A stretch of DNA of 6,643 nt, from the NCBI GenBank assembly GCA_017995875.1, contig JAGOIB010000116.1, positions 1-6,643 of the forward strand. Direction: 5' to 3'. The notes under the pieces were generated by a model. It searched no databases, was not told where the DNA came from, and worked only from the letters and a program-made list of their open reading frames with translations. Shown piece by piece: positions 1-2,909 of this stretch (its first letter is position 1; each line of letters starts with the position of its first letter). The DNA comes from Saprospiraceae bacterium (GTDB lineage Bacteria; Bacteroidota; Bacteroidia; Chitinophagales; Saprospiraceae). A program made the position numbers and the translations under genes.

Positions 1-573
1 GCTATCAACATCTTTGAACTTCGCGCCAAATGCCGTCGTCTCAAGATGCACCACGACATACAACTTGTGATCGTGGATTACCTGCAGCTGATGGCTTCAG
101 GCCCGGACCAAAAACGGGGAGGTACGAGAGAGCAGGAGATCAGTGCTATTTCCCGGGCTCTCAAGACGATGGCAAAAGAACTTGAGGTGCCGGTCATTGC
201 ACTGTCACAGTTGAGCCGGGCGGTGGAGACGAGAGGGGGAAACAAGCGGCCTCAACTTTCCGACCTTCGGGATTCAGGAGCTATCGAACAGGATGCGGAT
301 ATCGTGACCTTTATCTATCGTCCTGATTACTATGAGATGGAGGCTGATGCTACTATCTCTAAGGACCAGGCTGAAATCCTCATATCCAAGCACAGAAATG
401 GTGCCTTAGGTACAGTCACGCTTAAGTTTATCAGCCAATATGCCAAGTTTACTGATCCGGGGGATGATTTCTTTAATGATATTTCCGGTAAGGGACCGGC
501 GGCGGATGGGTATAATGCGATTATTACAAGGCCATCGAGGTTGAATGAGGATGATGAGCCTATTCCTTTTTAA
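1..573 (+). CDS. dnaB: Replicative DNA helicase DnaB, C-terminal part (5' end outside window)
   Basis: The frame is open from base 1 and ends at TAA 571-573, giving the last 190 residues of the hexameric 5'-3' replicative helicase that unwinds DNA at the fork and works with primase. Visible RecA-like core motifs are the Walker B strand LVIVDYLQLM (bases 64-93), then ALSQLSRAVETR, which forms a DNA-contact loop region in this family, then LSDLRDSGAIEQDADIV and FIYRPDYY. The sequence ISKHRNGALGTVTLKF is the usual final DnaB strand pair. The Walker A region and N-terminal domain lie upstream of the window. After the core there is a roughly 45-residue low-conservation tail ending in NEDDEPIPF, which resembles the acidic-Pro-Phe tip of SSB. 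No intein or frameshift is seen in the visible part. The family call is very secure. Confidence 0.97.
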   Translation, partial: AINIFELRAKCRRLKMHHDIQLVIVDYLQLMASGPDQKRGGTREQEISAISRALKTMAKELEVPVIALSQLSRAVETRGGNKRPQLSDLRDSGAIEQDADIVTFIYRPDYYEMEADATISKDQAEILISKHRNGALGTVTLKFISQYAKFTDPGDDFFNDISGKGPAADGYNAIITRPSRLNEDDEPIPF

Positions 574-655
574 GTGAAGAGGGAAAAATGAAAAATGAAA
601 AGTGAAGAGGGAAAAGGGGCAAAGAGCCAGGAGCAATTGACGATTGACGATTGAC
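574..655. repeat. Imperfect 7-bp-periodic tract directly after dnaB
   Basis: From just after the dnaB stop the sequence can be cut into successive heptamers: aagaggg (577), aaaaatg (584), aaaaatg (591), aaaagtg (598), aagaggg (605), aaaaggg (612), gcaaaga (619), gccagga (626), then attgacg at 636 and 643, and attgac at 650. The 14-mer gtgaagagggaaaa occurs at 574-587 and again at 602-615, exactly 28 bp (four heptads) apart. The + strand is almost pure purine up to about 635. This is seen directly. Heptanucleotide intergenic repeats are known in cyanobacteria and occur in Bacteroidota genomes, but their function here is unknown. Confidence 0.8.
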
Positions 656-665
656 AACACTCACA

Positions 666-709
666 GCTCCGTAGGAGCGATATATCTGTAGCATTAAATA
701 ATGAAAAAA
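666..709 (+). repeat. REP-like hairpin element, copy A
   Basis: This 44-bp element begins with a short perfect hairpin, GCTCC-gta-GGAGC (666-678). It continues through gatatatctgtagcat to taaataatgaaaaaa. It matches copy C (905-948) at 38 of 44 positions by eye. Two of the six differences are compensatory within the stem (T/A pair here, C/G pair in copy C), so the hairpin itself appears conserved. The segment corresponding to the promoter-like TATGTTTG of copy C reads TATATCTG here, one mismatch from TAnnTTTG. Confidence 0.75.
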
Positions 710-716
710 TATTTGA

Positions 717-733
717 GCGCCGTAGGTGCGGCA
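717..733 (+). repeat. REP-like hairpin element, truncated copy B
   Basis: GCGCC-gta-GGTGC (717-729) followed by ggca has the same 5-bp stem and gta loop as copy A. The middle stem pair is here G opposite T (a G-U wobble in RNA). The conserved downstream part is missing. Instead the sequence passes straight into the 7-bp tandem array, with gca shared by both. It starts 51 bp after copy A. Confidence 0.6.
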
Positions 734-783
734 AGGAGCAAGGAGCAAGGAGCAAGGAGCAAGGAGCAAGGAGCAAGGAGCAA
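731..783. repeat. Perfect heptanucleotide tandem array, (GCAAGGA)x7 plus GCAA
   Basis: Seven identical head-to-tail copies of gcaagga occupy 731-779, followed by gcaa to 783. The heptad rhythm continues in degenerate form through cagttag/cagttta (784-797). A perfect array of this kind is prone to slippage, so copy number probably varies between strains. The similar degenerate units gcaaaga and gccagga occur in the 574-655 tract, suggesting a common origin. There are no unique spacers, so this is not CRISPR. Confidence 0.95.
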
Positions 784-809
784 CAGTTAGCAGTTTAATA
801 ATTATACGT

Positions 810-826
810 GGCGGTCAGAGACCGCC
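810..826. repeat. Perfect 7-bp inverted repeat (GC-rich hairpin)
   Basis: GGCGGTC (810-816) and GACCGCC (820-826) are exact reverse complements around the loop aga. This is the most stable small hairpin in the interval. No T-run follows it (tgtgattg), so a classical intrinsic terminator is unlikely on the + strand. On the - strand the sequence after the hairpin is cacgtataatt, also not a U-tract. Its role is unknown; it is probably another dispersed intergenic repeat unit. Confidence 0.75.
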
Positions 827-830
827 TGTG

Positions 831-844
831 ATTGATAAATCAAT
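831..844. repeat. Short inverted repeat ATTGAT-aa-ATCAAT
   Basis: Two perfect 6-bp arms (831-836 and 839-844) are separated by aa. It is AT-rich and short, so it could be a dimeric-protein binding site or chance. It matters mainly because it sits between two stronger inverted repeats. Confidence 0.4.
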
Positions 845-864
845 GGACACAGATTGTCATATAG

Positions 865-888
865 ATTTGAAGTTTGGAAACTTCAAAT
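865..888. repeat. Perfect inverted repeat with 10-bp arms
   Basis: ATTTGAAGTT (865-874) and AACTTCAAAT (879-888) are exact reverse complements around tgga. The loop is itself flanked by a potential extra T-A pair. This could be a hairpin or an operator-like palindrome upstream of the pseudouridine synthase gene. TAGATTTG at 862-869, at its left edge, matches TAnnTTTG. However, no TTG lies at a suitable distance upstream, so it is not called as a promoter. Confidence 0.65.
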
Positions 889-904
889 AGCGACCATCTT
901 TAAA

Positions 905-948
905 GCCCCATAGGGGCGATATGTTTGTAGCAATAAATAATGAAAAAA
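905..948 (+). repeat. REP-like hairpin element, copy C, overlapping the next gene's start
   Basis: The perfect hairpin GCCCC-ata-GGGGC (905-917) is followed by gatatgtttgtagcaa and then taaataatgaaaaaa. Alignment to copy A gives 38/44 identities with a compensatory stem change. The terminal part contains the ATG (940-942) and the first two Lys codons of the downstream gene, so the repeat supplies that gene's translation start region. Confidence 0.75.
920..927 (+). promoter_or_regulatory. Candidate Bacteroidota -7 promoter element TATGTTTG inside repeat copy C
   Basis: TATGTTTG fits the Bacteroidota vegetative -7 consensus TAnnTTTG exactly. Transcription would begin around 932-936, a few bases ahead of the ATG at 940. 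The expected upstream TTTG/TTG element is poor: TTTA at 899-902 is the best candidate, about 17 bp upstream. The GC-rich hairpin 905-917 would lie between the two elements. This is a prediction from consensus match only. Confidence 0.4.
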
Positions 949-1956
949 GAAAAAAGAGAACCGGCGGGAAAACGCGATGGCAAGTCCATAGGCAAGCGTC
1001 GGCCATTAAATCCGGTAGATTCGAAAAATCGGGCTCAAAAAGAAGCCAGGCTGCTGCGTGAAAAGGCGTTGAAAGACAAACCTAAAGTGGAGGGTGAGCA
1101 AACCCATAAAAAAATAGCTAAACCTGGACAGCACAGCGAAAATACTTTTGTCTATACGCCACCTGAGACCGAAGAGACTTCAAGGCCGAAGGAACCAAAC
1201 AAAAATGTTCAACCCACCTTTAAGGCAGACAGACCCGCTGAAGGCGAAATGCGTCTCAATAAATTTCTCGCTCATTGCGGCATCGCCAGCCGGAGAGCTG
1301 TTGATGTATTGATCATGCAAGGCCATGCCACTGTCAACGGAGTGGTGGTGCAGGAAATGGGCTATAAAGTCAAGGACAACGATATTGTTGCCTTCAAGGG
1401 CAAAGTCATCAAGCCTGTTGATAAACTGGTGTATTATCTCCTTAACAAACCAAGGAACGTCATCACGACCTCCAATGATGAAAAGGGCCGTAAAACAGTG
1501 ATGGATATTATTACTGCCAAAGTTCCGGAACGTATATACCCTGTGGGCAGGTTGGACAGGAACACGTCCGGCCTGTTACTCCTCACCAACGATGGTGAGC
1601 TCACTAAAAAACTTTCTCATCCAAGTCACAAGGTGCCTAAGGTCTACCTGGCCACCCTTGATAAGAACCTGTCGCTGAAAGATCTTGAACTCATCCGGAG
1701 CGGGATCACCCTCGAAGATGGTGACATCAAGGCAGACAGCCTTCATTATCTGGAGGGTGGATCTAAGCGAGAGGTGCAAATTGAAGTTCATTCCGGCCGC
1801 AATAGGTTGGTCCGTCGCATCTTTGAGCACCTTGGTTATGATGTCGTCAAGCTTGACAGAACGTATTATGCCGGGTTGACAAAGAAGAACCTGCCGAGGG
1901 GAATATTCCGGCCGCTGACGAAGGAGGAAGTGAGGATGCTGAAGCATTTTACGTGA
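940..1956 (+). CDS. rluB: RsuA/RluB-family rRNA pseudouridine synthase with N-terminal S4 domain and basic extension
   Basis: This 338-residue protein isomerises a specific uridine in ribosomal RNA to pseudouridine. Residues 104-150 form an S4 RNA-binding domain (MRLNKFLAHCGIASRR...VNGVVV). The catalytic domain follows, with the motif GRLDRNTSGLLLLTNDGE, whose Asp206 is the expected nucleophile, and then HPSHKVPKVYLA. The family C-terminal signature is VHSGRNRLVRRIFEHLGYDVVKLDR. Residues 1-103 are an extra Lys/Arg/Glu/Pro-rich, probably disordered tail. Such tails occur in Bacteroidota homologues and may bind rRNA. ATG 940 is chosen because TAA lies in frame at 934-936 and the only other in-frame Met before the S4 domain is Met104 itself. 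Family membership is certain. RluB (23S rRNA) is more likely than RsuA, RluE or RluF, but the target base cannot be read from the sequence. Confidence 0.93.
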   Translation: MKKEKREPAGKRDGKSIGKRRPLNPVDSKNRAQKEARLLREKALKDKPKVEGEQTHKKIAKPGQHSENTFVYTPPETEETSRPKEPNKNVQPTFKADRPAEGEMRLNKFLAHCGIASRRAVDVLIMQGHATVNGVVVQEMGYKVKDNDIVAFKGKVIKPVDKLVYYLLNKPRNVITTSNDEKGRKTVMDIITAKVPERIYPVGRLDRNTSGLLLLTNDGELTKKLSHPSHKVPKVYLATLDKNLSLKDLELIRSGITLEDGDIKADSLHYLEGGSKREVQIEVHSGRNRLVRRIFEHLGYDVVKLDRTYYAGLTKKNLPRGIFRPLTKEEVRMLKHFT

Positions 1957-1962
1957 TCTGTG

Positions 1963-2091
1963 TGCCCCTAAATCCCCTGAAAGGGGACTTCAAATTGTCC
2001 TTTAATGCACTTTGGGGGCTCTTCTATTAAAACTTGTTTTTTAAAAATAATCGTCTAACAAATAAGTCCCCTTTCAGGGGATTTAGGGGCA
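1963..2091. repeat. Perfect 28-bp inverted repeat flanking a 73-bp spacer (MITE-like or bidirectional-terminator element)
   Basis: The left arm 1963-1990 (tgcccctaaatcccct...) is the exact reverse complement of the right arm 2064-2091 (...aggggatttaggggca). Identity stops cleanly at both ends. Each arm also contains its own small hairpin: CCCCT-gaa-AGGGG at 1974-1986 and CCCCT-ttc-AGGGG at 2068-2080. The transcript could therefore fold as one long stem or two small ones. The spacer (1991-2063) is AT-rich with TTTTTTAAAAA at 2037-2047 and no reading frame. It sits 6 bp after the pseudouridine synthase stop, where it could end transcription. No target-site duplication is evident, so mobility is an inference. 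Confidence 0.85.
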
Positions 2092-2102
2092 AAACGGAGC
2101 AA

Positions 2103-2134
2103 TTGGGGGAAAGGTCTGTTTTGCTTTATCTTTG
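2103..2134 (+). promoter_or_regulatory. Bacteroidota-type promoter for the GGGPS operon (TTG / TATCTTTG)
   Basis: TATCTTTG at 2127-2134 is an exact match to the Bacteroidota -7 consensus TAnnTTTG. TTG at 2103-2105 stands 21 bp upstream as a plausible -33 element. Only aaaa separates the -7 element from ATG 2139. Initiation at the usual 4-8 bp downstream would therefore give a leaderless or nearly leaderless mRNA. It lies just outside the 28-bp inverted repeat, so it is insulated from the upstream gene. Confidence 0.6.
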
Positions 2135-2138
2135 AAAA

Positions 2139-2909
2139 ATGAATACCGGAGGAAACCAGCTATATACGGAGCTTACAAAAGCCAGGCTACTGGGTAAGAA
2201 AAAACTTGCCGTTCTGATAGATCCGGATAAAATGCGGATGGGCAAGCTGGATCAGATCATTGATTTGTCTGTGCGATGCCATGTTGATTACTTTTTTATC
2301 GGAGGAAGTTTACTGGTCAATAGTCAGCTGGATCAGTGCCTGCAGATGATCCGGGAGCGTACCCATATTCCAATGATTTTGTTTCCCGGCAGTTCATACC
2401 AGCTGAGCAATAAGGCTGACGCGTTACTTTTTCTTTCGCTTGTATCCGGTAGAAATCCTGACCTGCTGATTGGTCAGCACGTGATAGCTGCTCCTTATAT
2501 TAAACTGAGTTCGCTTGAAGTATTGCCTACGGGTTATATGTTGATCGATGGAGGTGTGGGGACTACTGTCCTGTACATGAGCAACACTTCACCCATCCCT
2601 GCAAATAAATCTGATATTGCTGTATGTACTGCACTCGCTGCCGAAATGCTGGGATTGAAACTCATCTTTATGGATGCGGGCAGCGGGGCCACCAAACCTA
2701 TTTCAGCAGAAATGATTGCGGCTGTAAGAGGAGCCATTTCTATTCCATTGATTGTTGGTGGTGGAATCAGGTCGGCCGATAAGGTGGAGGAAAATCTTAA
2801 AGCAGGTGCAGATGTTATCGTCATGGGAAATGCATTTGAACACGATCCTTCGTTGATGATAGACATCAGTGCTGCTGTTCACACACACAATGTGGCCTTG
2901 AATGTCTAA
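2139..2909 (+). CDS. Geranylgeranylglyceryl phosphate synthase family protein (bacterial group II GGGPS)
   Basis: This 256-residue TIM-barrel enzyme is predicted to join a polyprenyl diphosphate, typically geranylgeranyl, to sn-glycerol-1-phosphate. That is the first step to archaeal-type ether lipids. Family motifs are all present: LIDPDK (Asp28, Asp30; Mg/diphosphate site), IGGS (55-57), PYIKLSSLEVLPTGYMLIDGG (119-139), DAGSGA (179-184), VGGGIRS (206-212) and VMGNAFE (228-233). The last two form the glycerol-phosphate phosphate-binding loops. The length is that of Bacteroidota homologues. ATG 2139 lies directly behind a TAnnTTTG promoter; the next Met would remove LIDPDK. It overlaps the next gene by 8 bp. 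No G1P dehydrogenase or later ether-lipid enzyme is in the window. The chain length of the prenyl substrate cannot be read confidently. Confidence 0.93.
   Translation: MNTGGNQLYTELTKARLLGKKKLAVLIDPDKMRMGKLDQIIDLSVRCHVDYFFIGGSLLVNSQLDQCLQMIRERTHIPMILFPGSSYQLSNKADALLFLSLVSGRNPDLLIGQHVIAAPYIKLSSLEVLPTGYMLIDGGVGTTVLYMSNTSPIPANKSDIAVCTALAAEMLGLKLIFMDAGSGATKPISAEMIAAVRGAISIPLIVGGGIRSADKVEENLKAGADVIVMGNAFEHDPSLMIDISAAVHTHNVALNV

Larger units (their letters stand above)
574..939. other. Repeat-packed non-coding interval between dnaB and the pseudouridine synthase gene
   Basis: These 366 bp contain no credible gene. Nearly all of the interval is simple or inverted repeats: a heptad-periodic purine tract, three REP-like hairpins, a 7-copy heptanucleotide array and three further inverted repeats, each listed separately. 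Minus-strand open frames of 68-84 codons across it (within 406-776) are low-complexity translations of the repeats. A plus-strand frame at 701-790 (29 codons, starting MKKYLSAVG) merely reads through the heptamer array as a 7-residue periodic peptide. No intrinsic terminator with a U-tract is obvious behind dnaB. Confidence 0.8.

Noticed and set aside
406..776. Three overlapping minus-strand frames of 68-84 codons
   Set aside because: They read the purine-rich heptad repeats on the complementary strand, giving low-complexity Leu/Ser/Phe/Pro peptides. They also overlap the dnaB end, and two overlap each other in different frames.
731..783. Possible CRISPR array
   Set aside because: The units are 7 bp and contiguous with no spacers. 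No cas gene is present.
701..790. A 29-codon + strand frame with a 7-residue periodic peptide (ARSKEQG repeats)
   Set aside because: It is a direct translation of the GCAAGGA array. Since 3 x 7 bp gives 7 codons, any stop-free heptamer array yields such a periodic frame. The frame starts in REP-like copy A, and nothing suggests coding selection.
810..826. Rho-independent terminator for dnaB
   Set aside because: The GC-rich hairpin is followed by tgtgattg rather than a T-run, and it lies 237 bp after the dnaB stop.
862..869. TAGATTTG as a second promoter -7 element
   Set aside because: It matches TAnnTTTG but has no TTG at a suitable distance upstream (the nearest, 832-834, is 27 bp away). 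It is also part of a perfect inverted repeat that explains the sequence.
1963..2091. Complete insertion sequence
   Set aside because: The inverted repeats enclose only 73 bp without a reading frame, and no flanking target duplication is visible. At most it could be a non-autonomous element.
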